Source of the DNA: Symbiodinium natans
Lineage: Eukaryota > Sar > Dinophyceae > Suessiales > Symbiodiniaceae
DNA: 64,000 nt
NCBI GenBank assembly: GCA_905221605.1
Contig: CAJNDS010002412.1
Coordinates: 2,162,903 to 2,226,902, forward strand
Reading direction: 5' to 3'
In this document: positions 51,377-60,129 of the stretch, in pieces
How the letters are laid out: the number at the start of each line of letters is the position of its first letter
Position numbering within the stretch: position 1 is the stretch's first letter
Made by a program: the position numbers and the translations under genes
Notes under the pieces: model-generated
Told to the model about the DNA's origin: nothing
The model's database searches: none
The model's input: the letters and a program-made list of their open reading frames with translations, nothing else

Positions 51377-51605
51377 ATCTATAACTTTAGCATAAAATTA
51401 GGCATGCTTATAATGCACCTTGGCCCTGCTTGCAAGTCACTTGTAACTGGACATGTAGCAACGGCCCGACTGTTGTAGGTCCCCTAGTTAAGGCTACTCA
51501 AACCCTAAACCCTAAACCCTAAACCCAGGCATAGTTCAGCCTGAGTAGGGTAATTTAGGTGCGAACCTCGGGGGTTGTAGGGACACCCATGACATGTGGT
51601 TGCAG

Positions 51606-51656
51606 GATGGGGTGTGTTTGGCGGTCGCGAGGTTCCTCTGGCTTCACCCAGTTAAG
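51606..51656 (+). CDS. Strong candidate exon with heptamer donor
   Basis: The acceptor TGTGGTTGCAG precedes DGVCLAVARFLWLHPVK, 17 codons in phase 0, then GTTTAGGG opens an 18-unit array. Confidence 0.66.
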
Positions 51657-51831
51657 GTTTAGGGTTTAGGGTTTAGGGTTCAGGGGTTAGGGTTTAGGGT
51701 TTAGGGTTTAGGGTTTAGGGTTTAGGGTTTAGGGTTTAGGGTTTAGGGTTTAGGGTTTAGGGTTTAGGGTTTAGCATTTAGGGTTTAGGGTTTAGGGTGG
51801 CTTGTATTTGCAACTGCAACCCAACCGCCAG

Positions 51832-51940
51832 AAGCCGACTCGAGTGGGGTAGTAGGCTTCTTGGCTCAAATTGCAACGACCGGAAACTACCCATTCTGAA
51901 TAAACTGCCAAAAATGATTGTTGGTTGTCTGGGTTTTGGA
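51832..51940 (+). CDS. Candidate exon ending in a family C element
   Basis: The acceptor CAACCGCCAG precedes SRLEWGSRLLGSNCNDRKLP, then ILNKLPKMIVGCLGFG. The last residues are encoded by the element's end, as at 9067-9078. Confidence 0.5.
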
Positions 51941-52026
51941 CTTTACTATTTTTTGTTCTGGGTTCCTATTTTAGTTACTTATACTTAAAAGAGTATATAC
52001 TTTTTCCAGGGTCTACTCCAAAGTGG
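51941..52026. mobile_element. Family C element, degraded donor
   Basis: The left end TTTTGGACTTTACTA lacks the GTAC of the other copies. The right end GTCTACTCCAAAG is intact. Unspliced, the frame continues to TAA at about 51988. Confidence 0.55.
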
Positions 52027-52105
52027 GGTTGTGGATCCCACCCTAAACCCTAAACAAACCCAAAACCCTAAACCCAAAACCCTAAACCCTAAACCCTAAA
52101 CCCAG

Positions 52106-52352
52106 GTCAACTGTTTGGTGTTCATTCACAACGTTGTTTCGCTGCGCTGAACTTGTTGATGCCCAGGCGGTACGCGCCGGAACTTGCTGACGCATAATGA
52201 CAGAAACCTGTTTCACGGAACGATCGTTCCAGGTGGTGGTTTTTCGTGGAGTTCATGTGAACTGCACGGACGATGCAAGTCGTCGTCGTCTTCTGCGGCA
52301 GGATCGCCATCGCCACGCGGGTGTTTGCGGGTTCAGTCCACTCATGTGCTAG
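52106..52352 (+). CDS. Two consecutive frames, paralogous to 54.3 kb
   Basis: 52106-52197 (acceptor CTAAACCCAG) reads QLFGVHSQRCFAALNLLMPR then RYAPELADA, then TAA. 52197-52352 opens with ATG (MTETCFTERSFQVVVFRGVH) and stops at TAG. The DNA aligns with 54330-54590. A different frame (VFCGRIAIATRVFAGSV) resembles LFYGRIAQAPWDALAGSV there, so the true frame is unsettled. Confidence 0.42.
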
Positions 52353-52493
52353 ACCCTAAGATACCCCAAGCCCCTTTAAGCTCTTAAAGCCCTTTAAGCC
52401 CCTAAACTCTCAACCCCAAACCCTAAACCCTAAATCCTTTTAGCCCTAAGCCCCAAGCTCCAAGCCCCAAGCCCCAAGCCCCCTCTCCACAAG

Positions 52494-52533
52494 TCCCGGC
52501 CCACGCCCATGAGCTTCGTCCTGCTTGTGCCGG
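52494..52533 (+). CDS. Candidate exon
   Basis: The acceptor CTCTCCACAAG precedes SRPTPMSFVLLVP, then GTGAGA. Confidence 0.52.
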
Positions 52534-52559
52534 GTGAGAGATTGAGACCCTCAGTTCTT

Positions 52560-52765
52560 CGGGTTTGGGGTTTACAGGGTATAGGGTTTAGGGTTGAGGG
52601 TTCATAGGGTTTATAGGGTTCATAGGGTTTATAGGGGTCATAGGGTTTATAGGGTTTATAGGGTTTATAGGGTCTTTAGGGTTTATAGGGATTATAGGGT
52701 TTATAGGGTTTACAGGGTTTACAGGGTTTATAGGGGGTTTAGGGGTTAGGGGGTTTAGTGGGCTT
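52560..52765. repeat. TTTATAGGG nonamer array
   Basis: About 18 units of TTTATAGGG with TTCATAGGG and TTTACAGGG variants. Confidence 0.88.
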
Positions 52766-52851
52766 ATGGTTTAGGGGCTTTAGGGTTTAGGGTTCCTAAG
52801 CCCTGAGACTTGGCTATAAGATCAATTTCCTAAGGGCGTTCCCACCCAAAG

Positions 52852-53128
52852 GTCGTGGCGGTCTTGACGTCCGTCTGCGCGAGCTGAAGCCATGCTCGCA
52901 AAAACCTACTGATAATTTGCACAGCACACAGCCCTCCACCCTGCCCTTGTACCCTTTCCGGTCGGATTTAGGGTTTAGGGATTAGGCTTTAGGGTTTAGG
53001 GTTTAGGGTTTCAGGTTTGAGGGTTTAGTATGATCCATGCATCTTATAGCAACGTATGTTGTGCGGGGGGAGTTGCCATCTGGATGTTGGCCCTGATGAG
53101 CTTTCCCAGCGGACCGTGGCAGTGGTAG
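52852..53128 (+). CDS. Two exons split by a pure heptamer intron
   Basis: Exon 52852-52960 (acceptor CCACCCAAAG) reads RGGLDVRLRELKPCSQKPTD then NLHSTQPSTLPLYPF and leaves two bases at GTCGGA. The 68-nt intron is G-strand heptamers ending TTTAG. The next exon continues MIHASYSN in phase; then either GTATGT or an open frame to TAG (53126-53128). The paralogue at 54655-54720 has PLPLCPFRWNLGYKYKICAS uninterrupted. Confidence 0.57.
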
Positions 53129-53208
53129 ATCCGCTGCAACCCTTAACCCTAAACCCGAATGCCTACACCCTAAACCCTAAACCCTAAACCCTAAACCCTA
53201 CAGTTCAT

Positions 53209-53520
53209 GTGAGGGGCATCAAGCTTGGGTCTCCCTCTCCGCGCGGGCCAGCTGCAATTGCGAGCACCCTTTTCTTTGCGGTAGTGTCTTGCATGCGCGA
53301 CGCTAGTTTGCCAATGATTCATAACTCTGTTGGTTTGTTTGGGCTTCCGTGCTTTGTGGAGAGAAATGGTTACCCTAAACCCTCAACTTCAAAAGGCACG
53401 CGTGTGCATGTGAGCCAAGAAGTCGCGTCAGAAGCACCGCCGTGCGGTGATTTCTCAGAGCTCATTTCCCTTAGGGCTCAGCAGATGTGGCGCCGACCAC
53501 CAATACAGCACCAATTGTAA
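53209..53520 (+). CDS. Paralogous coding segment, copy 1
   Basis: Contains CFVERNGYPKPSTSKGTRVH then VSQEVAS. The counterpart is PFVERNGCPSPEPSTSKVAR then VHVSQEVAS at 54899-54982, with a six-base in-frame difference. The upstream part (EGH...NCEHPF) is conserved in another frame, implying an indel or splice between them. Confidence 0.5.
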   Translation: MRGIKLGSPSPRGPAAIASTLFFAVVSCMRDASLPMIHNSVGLFGLPCFVERNGYPKPSTSKGTRVHVSQEVASEAPPCGDFSELISLRAQQMWRRPPIQHQL

Positions 53521-53769
53521 ACCCCAGCCGTTTCACTTTTTCAGAAAATTCTGTGGCTCTCTGAAGGATGGCACTGGACCCTAAACCCTAAACCCTGAAC
53601 CCTGAACCCTAAACCCTAAACCCTAAACGTCAGCCACTGGTCTTTGAAGGTCATCAGTTTTGCGGGTTTGGTTCGGGTTCAGGGGGTTGGGTTTAGGGCT
53701 TCGGATTGTGTTTGTAGGTGCTTGAGGGGTTTAGGGTTTAGGGTTTAGGGTTTAGGGTTTAGGGTTTAG

Positions 53770-53919
53770 GGTTTGGAGGAATCGGGCTGTATTGAAGAGT
53801 TGCGAGGCTCCGTTTTTAGGCGTGCCTTGCATGGTGTGCAAGGTTTGTTCAGAAGAGCCGAACATAAGAAAGCTTCAAATGGAGAGCCGCGACGAGGCGA
53901 GAATCTTCGCACTTCCTAG
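53770..53919 (+). CDS. Candidate terminal exon (49 codons)
   Basis: A TTTAG acceptor precedes GLEESGCIEELRGSVFRRAL, then HGVQGLFRRAEHKKASNGEP, then TAG. A second + frame (53792-54184) is open longer, so the choice is uncertain. Confidence 0.48.
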   Translation, partial: GLEESGCIEELRGSVFRRALHGVQGLFRRAEHKKASNGEPRRGENLRTS

Positions 53920-54191
53920 TTTCAGGCTTTCGGGGTACTTCTGGGATCGCTGTTTTTGGAGTTCTTCAGGAGGGATTACGGTCATATATGGGAGGGGGGG
54001 TACCCTCCTAGGGGTCCCCTGTAAAGGGATTCCACTACATTTGGGGGTAAAAAGGGGTACCCTTATTATAGAGGCTTTGAAAGGTTTAGGGACATACTGT
54101 TACCAGGGCTGGATCCTGCCACACCTCAGCCGCGCCAACATGCCTGCTTCGCGCAACGCCGCAACCCTAAATCCTGCCTTATAAGGATCCA

Positions 54192-54266
54192 TGTGCCCAT
54201 ATAGTATATACTTGGGCCTTACTTCCCATATAGTAGCTTTGGGGCCCAAGTCTACACCATATAGGT
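54192..54266. mobile_element. Small inverted-repeat element
   Basis: CATATAGTATATACTTGGGCC and GGGCCCAAGTCTACACCATA pair across about 75 bp. Confidence 0.5.
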
Positions 54267-54413
54267 AAAGGGATCTGGAGGGGCTGTAGGCCCGAAGCTC
54301 GAAAAGGAGATTGTTTATTCCCCGGACGGTCAGACAACTTGCTGACGCATCAATGACAGCAGCCTGATTGCGGCTGTTCCGGGTGCTTTATACACTTACT
54401 TTTTGGGATGTAC

Positions 54414-54504
54414 CTCCTGACACTAACAGTCCTCAACAGGGATTATAGTGCCCCCTTATTGGAATCCCTATGAATGACTGTTAGTAGAAGGGGGCAACAT
54501 CCCA
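54414..54504. mobile_element. Family B element, copy 6, inside a duplicated segment
   Basis: TGGGATGTACCTCCTGACAC at the left and GACTGTTAGTAGAAGGGGGC plus AACATCCCA at the right. The paralogue at 52.2 kb has no such insert, so this is a local insertion. Confidence 0.68.
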
Positions 54505-54510
54505 CTTTAT

Positions 54511-54891
54511 ATGTTTACAGACCTGCATGGTCTGGAGGGAACTCTGTTCTACGGCAGGATCGCTCAGGCACCATGGGATGCTTTGGCCGGTTCAGTTGAT
54601 CAGGTCCTTAGGCCCTTAAGCCCTTGGTTAGGGGTACAGGCCTCCATCCTACCCCTACCCCTGTGCCCTTTCCGATGGAATTTAGGATACAAGTACAAGA
54701 TCTGTGCATCTTACAGCATCGTACTTCGCAACGAAGAGTTTTCCGTGCTGACAGTGGCAGTGGCAGATCCGCTGCGAACAGATGAGGGGCATGGCACCGA
54801 GCTTGGTTTGCGCACGTGTGCCAGCAGCAATTGCGAGCACCCTTTCTTTGCAACTTTTCGTGCATGCGCGATGCTGATTTGCGATGGTTGA
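54511..54891 (+). CDS. Paralogous coding segment, copy 2
   Basis: A 126-codon frame, FTDLHGLEGTLFYGRIAQAP, SPWLGVQASILPLPLCPF, YKYKICASYSIVLRNEEFSV, DEGHGTELGLRTCASSNCEH, then TGA. It is free of heptamer arrays, whereas copy 1 is broken by them at two or more points. Confidence 0.55.
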   Translation: MFTDLHGLEGTLFYGRIAQAPWDALAGSVDQVLRPLSPWLGVQASILPLPLCPFRWNLGYKYKICASYSIVLRNEEFSVLTVAVADPLRTDEGHGTELGLRTCASSNCEHPFFATFRACAMLICDG

Positions 54892-55135
54892 GATCTGCCC
54901 TTTTGTGGAGAGAAACGGTTGCCCTAGCCCTGAACCCTCAACTTCAAAAGTCGCGCGCGTGCATGTGAGCCAAGAAGTCGCAAGTAGGCGTGAGTGGGGT
55001 TTTCTTGCAGTCGCGTCAGAAGCGCGAGCAGCGAGCACCACCGCCACGCGGCGATTTCTCAGAGCTCATTTTTGGACAAAGGCTTCCTTGCGTCTGCAGA
55101 AGGTATTCAGGGAGGCGGTTAGGGTAGTAGCGTGA
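54884..55135 (+). CDS. Paralogous coding segment, copy 2 (3' part)
   Basis: Continues in another frame with the conserved FVERNG...PSTSK...VHVSQEVAS core, then an Ala/Arg-rich part, ending KVFREAVRVVA and TGA. Confidence 0.48.
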   Translation: MVEICPFVERNGCPSPEPSTSKVARVHVSQEVASRREWGFLAVASEARAASTTATRRFLRAHFWTKASLRLQKVFREAVRVVA

Positions 55136-55225
55136 CGATTTCTCAAAGCCACTTTTCGCACCAGCGTTTGTCACGAGGATTGTTCCCCACCCTCGGTGTG
55201 GGGTTGTTAGATTTTAAGCTCAACT

Positions 55226-55700
55226 CTTCTCCTCGCCCGAAACTCCTCTCCTCGCCCGGAACTCTTCTCCTCGCCCGGCCTTCCTCGCTCATCCCTGGAG
55301 TGCTCAATCCCAAAGTGTCCCCTGGAGTGCCCAATTTCTAGAGTGTCCCACCCCAAAGTCTCCCTGGAGTGTCCCCCCAAGTGCCCAGCCCCAAGTGCCC
55401 TCCCCAATTCCCAGCCCCAAATTCTGCCTGGAGTGCCCAACCCCAGAGTCTGTACCCAACCGCAGAGTGGTCCTAGGTAGGATAAGGGGGACCCTTAAAA
55501 GGGAACCCCTTCTGAACCCTCTTCTGGCTCTCTTAAACAGGGACCTTATTCAGAGGGTCTTTATCCCTAAGGGTCCCCCTAATCCTATCCCCGCCCTAGA
55601 GTGTTTCTCAGCCCAGAGTCTCCCTGAAGTGCCCAGCCCCAGAGTCTCCCAACCCCAGGGTGTCCCAGCGCTACTCTCCCTGGAATGCCCAACCCCAGAC
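55226..55700. repeat. Two minisatellites with an introner inside
   Basis: CTCTCCTCGCCCGGAACT-like units of about 19 bp (55226-55284) are followed by degenerate CTGGAGTGCCCAACCCCAGA-like units of about 24 bp to 55700. A family F element interrupts the second. Frames here are repeat-driven. Confidence 0.72.
55477..55599 (+). mobile_element. Introner family F, copy 1
   Basis: GTAGGATAAGGGGGACCC to GGGTCCCCCTAATCCTATCC, then CCGCCCTAG. It closely matches the copy at 61864. Confidence 0.6.
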
Positions 55701-55800
55701 AAGAGAGGGTGGGGATATTCGAAGTAAAATAATTTAGTCGTTTTTGAGGTTGAGGGTTAACCCTATTTAAACCCTCAAACCCCGAAACCCCAATTTTCAG

Positions 55801-55899
55801 ACACGTACGAGGGATAATCAACCAGCGGAGACATTTTGTGTCCGTTTCGGGGCGAGAGATCCAGGAGCCCACCTGTGTTTGTGTACGAACTATGGTTGA
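55801..55899 (+). CDS. Candidate terminal exon
   Basis: The acceptor CCCCAATTTTCAG precedes 32 codons, TRTRDNQPAETFCVRFGARD then PGAHLCLCTNYG, then TGA. Confidence 0.64.
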   Translation, partial: TRTRDNQPAETFCVRFGARDPGAHLCLCTNYG

Positions 55900-56025
55900 G
55901 GTTGAACCTTTACAATTTAACTTACAGGGTTTAGGGTTTAGGGTTTAGGGTTTAGGGTTTAGGGTTTAGGGTTTAGGGTTGAACCTCTACAACCCAACGT
56001 AGAGGGGCTGCTAGCACTGCTTCAG

Positions 56026-56290
56026 GCTAAAGGAGCGCCTTGTCGGTCGGAGATTTCCGCAGATCTTCGTCGTGCTTAGGGAATGAGGGAAGTGGGGCCC
56101 TATATATATATATATATATAATCTATCTCTATATCTATATCTATATCTAGATCTATATACCCTTAAAGGATTCTACAGGGTACCTCATAGAAGGGTGGTA
56201 ACTAGATCTATATCTATATACCCTTAAAGGATTCTACAGGGTACCTCATTCCCCCGTTCCCTACTAAGCAACAGCAAGTTGCAGGCCTTT
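56026..56290 (+). CDS. Two exons across a decayed family A introner
   Basis: Exon 56026-56078 (acceptor CTGCTTCAG) reads AKGAPCRSEISADLRRA plus two bases. Exon 56269-56290 after CCCTACTAAG completes the codon and reads NSKLQAF, then GTTTTTTC. The element between has lost the GTA at its left end (GCTTA|GGGAATG), so its donor is damaged. Read straight through, the first exon hits TAG. Confidence 0.55.
56079..56268 (+). mobile_element. Family A introner with TA-rich expansion
   Basis: GGGAATGAGGG at the left and CATTCCCCCGTTCCCTACTAAG at the right. The core holds TA and CTATAT repeats and a duplicated ACCCTTAAAGGATTCTACAG block. Confidence 0.6.
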
Positions 56291-56367
56291 GTTTTTTCTT
56301 ATGGGGTTCAGGGTTCAGGGTTGGGCATTAGGGGTTAGGGTTTCCGTTTCCGACACCTCACTCAAAG

Positions 56368-56470
56368 TACCATCAAGATGGCTTGCCAACAGCTGCAAAA
56401 GAAGAGCTTTACGAGATTGATGCAACGAAGCAACACTTTCCCAGGCAGGGCCGCTCAGAGATGCTTGCGG
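56368..56470 (+). CDS. Strong candidate exon with heptamer donor
   Basis: The acceptor ACCTCACTCAAAG precedes 34 codons, YHQDGLPTAAKEELYEIDAT then KQHFPRQGRSEMLA, then GTTTAGGG. Hydrophilic and balanced, one of the best single exons. Confidence 0.74.
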
Positions 56471-56795
56471 GTTTAGGGTTTAGGGTTTAGGGTTTAGGGT
56501 AAAGGGTTTAGGGTTGAGGGTTTAGGGTTTAGGGTGGAAATCTTAAAAGTTTAGGGCTTAGGGACGTCCTCCATGTTGGTCTGGCCAACTGTCCCAAAAA
56601 TGAGCCCGCTCTACCCAAAACGAACCTAAAGAATTGGGCACTAGTGCCGGGGCTTCGGGATGAGGGTCTAAACCCTAAACCTAAACCCTAAACCCTAAAC
56701 CCTAAACCCTATACCCTAAACCCTAAACCCTAAACCCTAAACCGGGGCTTCGGGATGAGGGTCTAAATCCTAAACCTTAACCCCTATGGGTTCAG

Positions 56796-56838
56796 GGCTT
56801 TGGGGGTCCTCGGATTGGTTAGATGAACGCTGTGTTGG
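56796..56838 (+). CDS. Candidate exon with heptamer donor
   Basis: The acceptor TATGGGTTCAG precedes LWGSSDWLDERCV, then GTTTAGGG. Confidence 0.5.
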
Positions 56839-57421
56839 GTTTAGGGTTTAGGGTTTAGGGTTTAGGGTTTAGGGTTTAGGGTTTAGGGCTCAGGGCTTAC
56901 GGCTTAGGGCTTAGGGCTTAGGGCTTAGAGCTTAGGGTTTACGGCTTTAAGGGTTTAGGGTTTAGGGCTTCAAGGGTTTAGGGCTTTAAGGGCTTAGGGT
57001 TGAGGCAATGTCACACATGACATCGACGATGTTTTGGGGGCCAGAAGAGTATCCAGGGCACTAAACCCTGAACCCTGAACCCTAAACCCTAAACCCTCAA
57101 ATTCGGTGGAAGTCAAGTTTCTGGTTTTCGTGCGGCTTGCATGTGAGGTCCTATCGAAGGGCGGTTTCGGCTCGCACTTGGCCCGCAGACCCTAAACTCC
57201 TAAACCCCAAAATCCTAAACCCCAAACCACTACACTGGGTCATTGGTGGAAATCATTTTACATTCTTTTGAATACTTAAACCCAAGAAGGAACAATAATT
57301 ATCATTCTTAAATTGTACAAACCCTAAACCCTAAACCCTAAACCCTAAACCGTAAACCCTAAACCCAGGAAACATCAAGGTCAAGTCGAAGCCCTGTCGT
57401 GGAAATTCCTTGCCCCTATAG

Positions 57422-57467
57422 TGGGCAACTGCTCCAGGAAATGCTGGCGTTCCGTGAGATGATCAAG
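57422..57467 (+). CDS. Candidate exon with GC donor
   Basis: The acceptor TGCCCCTATAG precedes GQLLQEMLAFREMIK, helical, then AAG|GCGGGC. Confidence 0.58.
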
Positions 57468-57791
57468 GCGGGCACCTTAAACCCTAAACCCTAAAACTGG
57501 CCTAAACCCTATACTCTAAACCCCAAACCTTCGGGGCTTTGCCCTAAACCCTATACCCTAAACCCCAAACCTTCGGGGCTTTGAGCCTTGAGCCCTAAAC
57601 CCCTAAACCGCAAGCAGTACCTTCCACCCTGCACCCGCAAAGAACCCCAACAACTTTGCATTCTAGACACTCAGCCCTGTAAGCCCCAATCTTTAATGGC
57701 TTAACACGTAGAACTTAGAGCCCAAAACCCTCAACCTCCAACAGCGTAAATGTCCGGTGTTGACATGCCCTCTGTGTGCCTGCAACCTCAG

Positions 57792-58096
57792 ATCACAAGC
57801 CTGAGCATCTTCCATGGGCCGGCGGGCCAGCAGTCAATGCACAAGAGCCAACTGCATGTCAGCTTCTGCTTTATGTGGGTGTGCCTCCTCCGTCACGAAC
57901 TTGGCATATGTTGAATCAGATCACAAGTCTGAACCATCTGCGTGAGCCGGCAGTCGAGCAGTCTGCTGCTTTCCAACCCACAACAGCCAAGTGCATCTCA
58001 GCAAACAACAAGAGGCAGAGAAGTGGCCCTGATAGTAGCTCATGGTTTTTCTTGTTGGATCAAGAAGCTCCGCAAGAAATGAGTGAGTCACATTGA
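57792..58096 (+). CDS. Tandemly duplicated exon pair
   Basis: Exon 57792-57878 (acceptor CAACCTCAG) reads ITSLSIFHGPAGQQSMHKSQ then LHVSFCFMW, ending GTGTGC. Exon 57920-58096 (acceptor TTGAATCAG) reads ITSLNHLREPAVEQSAAFQP then TTAKCISANNKRQ, ending TGA. The repeat period is 128 nt, not a multiple of three, and equals an 87-nt exon plus a 41-nt intron, so splicing keeps both copies in frame. One continuous ORF in a different relative frame also spans the region. Confidence 0.55.
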
Positions 58097-58179
58097 TGAG
58101 TCCCATTCATGGCAACCTCCATGGCTATCGGCCGTTGAGTGAGAGCTGTGATGGCCAGCTCTGAAACCATCCGATGCAG

Positions 58180-58261
58180 AAGAAGACGGTTACAATGACA
58201 CGTGTGCGTGAAGTGTTCTTGCCAGAGGTGGCCAACCTCAGGTTCTTGCAGGGGGAACAGG
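58180..58261 (+). CDS. Strong candidate exon with heptamer donor
   Basis: The acceptor CATCCGATGCAG precedes 27 codons, KKTVTMTRVREVFLPEVANL then RFLQGEQ, then GTTTAGGG. Confidence 0.7.
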
Positions 58262-58339
58262 GTTTAGGGTTTAGGGTTTAGGGTTTAGGGTGGAGTGGTG
58301 CACATTCATGCAAGTAGAGGTCACTGCCATCCATTCAAG

Positions 58340-58363
58340 CTCACTTTCTCCCAAATGCTTGGG
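58340..58363 (+). CDS. Candidate microexon with GC heptamer donor
   Basis: The acceptor ATCCATTCAAG precedes LTFSQMLG in phase 0, then GCTTAGGC. Confidence 0.4.
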
Positions 58364-58455
58364 GCTTAGGCTTGAAGGCTTAGGGTTCAGGGCTTGGTGC
58401 TTAGGGCTTGGAGCTTAGCTTTTGGTGGTTGTTCTTTGTCGGTGCGGAGTTCAAG

Positions 58456-58496
58456 ACCTGGGTCTTGAAATCGTCCTAGTGGGTTCCCAGGATTGG
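58456..58496 (+). CDS. Candidate exon with heptamer-like donor
   Basis: The acceptor GGAGTTCAAG precedes LGLEIVLVGSQDW, then GTTTAGAG. Confidence 0.5.
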
Positions 58497-58620
58497 GTTT
58501 AGAGAAGGCACCCTGAGCCCTTACATAAAGCCAAAACTTGAACCCCAAATCCTAAACCCTAAGCCCTAAACCCTAAACCCCAAACCCCAAACCCCAAACC
58601 CCAAACCCCAAACCCCAAAG

Positions 58621-58670
58621 GAGCTCCAGGAAGTGCGGCAAGTGGAGCGAGCGCAACACCAGGCAGCAAG
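58621..58670 (+). CDS. Candidate coiled-coil exon
   Basis: The CCCCAAA array ends CCCCAAAG, which is the acceptor. ELQEVRQVERAQHQAA is followed by GTTGAGGG. Confidence 0.6.
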
Positions 58671-58833
58671 GTTGAGGGTTTAGGGTTGAGGGTTTAGGGT
58701 TTCGGGTTTAGGGTTTGGGGTTTAGGGTTTAGGGTTTAGGGGTTGAGGTTTGGAGTTTAGGGTTCAGGGTTTTAGGGTCTAGGGTTTAGGCCCCGAAGGT
58801 CTTGAGCTCTGTATCATATCCTCTGGCATTCAG

Positions 58834-59073
58834 CAACAAAAGATCCACAAACGACCCTTCCGAAAGCTGGCCCTTGAGGGTTTTCGCGTTTATAGGAACC
58901 CAGGTTTCATTGGCCCTGCGTAGTTGCATGGTCCCTTAGTATGGGCCCTTATATACCCCGTGTATACCCTATAAAACCCAACAGCCCACACATCAGAGCC
59001 CATTAAGGGAGGTAAGGGACCATATTAAGGGACCATGCAACTACCCTTAGACTATTTGAGTGGGTTTATTTGG
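58834..59073 (+). CDS. Two exons spliced across a family D introner
   Basis: Exon 58834-58919 (acceptor TGGCATTCAG) reads QQKIHKRPFRKLALEGFRVY then RNPGFIGP and leaves two bases at GTAGTT. Exon 59051-59073 after CTACCCTTAG completes the codon and reads LFEWVYL, then GTAGGC. Confidence 0.66.
58920..59050 (+). mobile_element. Introner family D, copy 4
   Basis: GTAGTTGCATGGTCCCTTA to AAGGGACCATGCAACTACCC then TTAG. The most symmetrical copy, with no heptamer array inside. Confidence 0.72.
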
Positions 59074-59382
59074 GTAGGCCTCCCTGAACATCCTGTGCCC
59101 ACTACACCCTTAGGCTTAAGCCGTCCCTCATGCTGGACCCAGTAGAGCCCCCTGAACTCTGAACTTTCAGCCCTAAAGCCCCACGAAGCTCACGGGTTTA
59201 CGGTCTAGAGAACGTTATTTTGGGGGGTTTAGGGTTTAGGGTTTAGGGTTTAGGATTTAGGGTTTAGGGTTTAGGGTTTAGGGTTTAGGCTTTAGGCTTT
59301 AGGCTTCAGGGTTCAGGGTTTAGGATTTAGGGTTCAGAGTTAGTCATCTAGGGCAGTTTGAGGTGGGTTGTTTCCTTTCTAG

Positions 59383-59429
59383 GGGTCGAGCAAGAGGCGT
59401 AGATGCAAGCCATCTGCCGTTTCTCACAG
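59383..59429 (+). CDS. Candidate exon with possible GC donor
   Basis: The acceptor GTTTCCTTTCTAG precedes GSSKRRRCKPSAVSH, then GCGTGG. Confidence 0.45.
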
Positions 59430-59555
59430 GCGTGGATACACAGCAACTAACCCTAAACCGCAAACCCTAAACCCTAAAGCCAAAACCCTAAACCCTAACC
59501 CCTAAAGCCTAAAGCCTAAACCCCAAACCCCAAACCCTAAACCCCTTTTGAGCAG

Positions 59556-59631
59556 GGCACTGGCCCTGTCCGAGGCGGCCTTGGAACGGCTCTCGGTGGC
59601 GACGCGAACCTTCAACGAGACCCTCGGCTGA
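59556..59631 (+). CDS. Candidate terminal exon
   Basis: The acceptor CCTTTTGAGCAG precedes 24 codons, ALALSEAALERLSVATRTFN then ETLG, then TGA. Confidence 0.64.
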
Positions 59632-59779
59632 CCCGACTGCTTCAGGCTCTTGGGGTTTAGGCTTTAGGGCTAGGGTTTAGGGTTTAGGGCTAGGGTGTAG
59701 GGTTTATAGGGTATAGGGTTTAGGGTTTAGGGTTTAGGGTTTAGGGTTTATATAGGGTTTAGGGTTTAGGGTTTCCGGG

Positions 59780-59850
59780 TCGAGCAATTTTACAGTAAAG
59801 CTTTATTTACGGCTCTGATATAACACCCACCCACCCACCCAGAGAATCCC
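59780..59850. repeat. Dispersed repeat, second copy
   Basis: Matches 26490-26560 around TTTACGGCTCTGATATAACA and carries one more CCCA unit. Confidence 0.65.
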
Positions 59851-59949
59851 ATAACATTGAGAAAGCACAAAACGGCCACAAACTGAAACTAAAGCGGCCA
59901 AAAACTGAACGGCCAGTACTTGTGGTTTGCCCGCGCTATTGCTTTTTAG

Positions 59950-60006
59950 AGGCCCATTGCGACATGCGACAACGTCGCCCCTGCCAAGGTTTCAGGACTC
60001 CGCAAG
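59950..60006 (+). CDS. Candidate exon with possible GC donor
   Basis: The acceptor ATTGCTTTTTAG precedes RPIATCDNVAPAKVSGLRK, 19 codons in phase 0, then AAG|GCTTGA. Confidence 0.5.
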
Positions 60007-60129
60007 GCTTGACAGCACACGCAACTTCATGACGCCAACTCCAGAGTGGGCGATGCAAGTGTGCGTAGACGCGATGTGTGCCCGCGCGCTAGGAACACAA
60101 AAGTCCAAAACCCTAAACAACCTAAAAGC

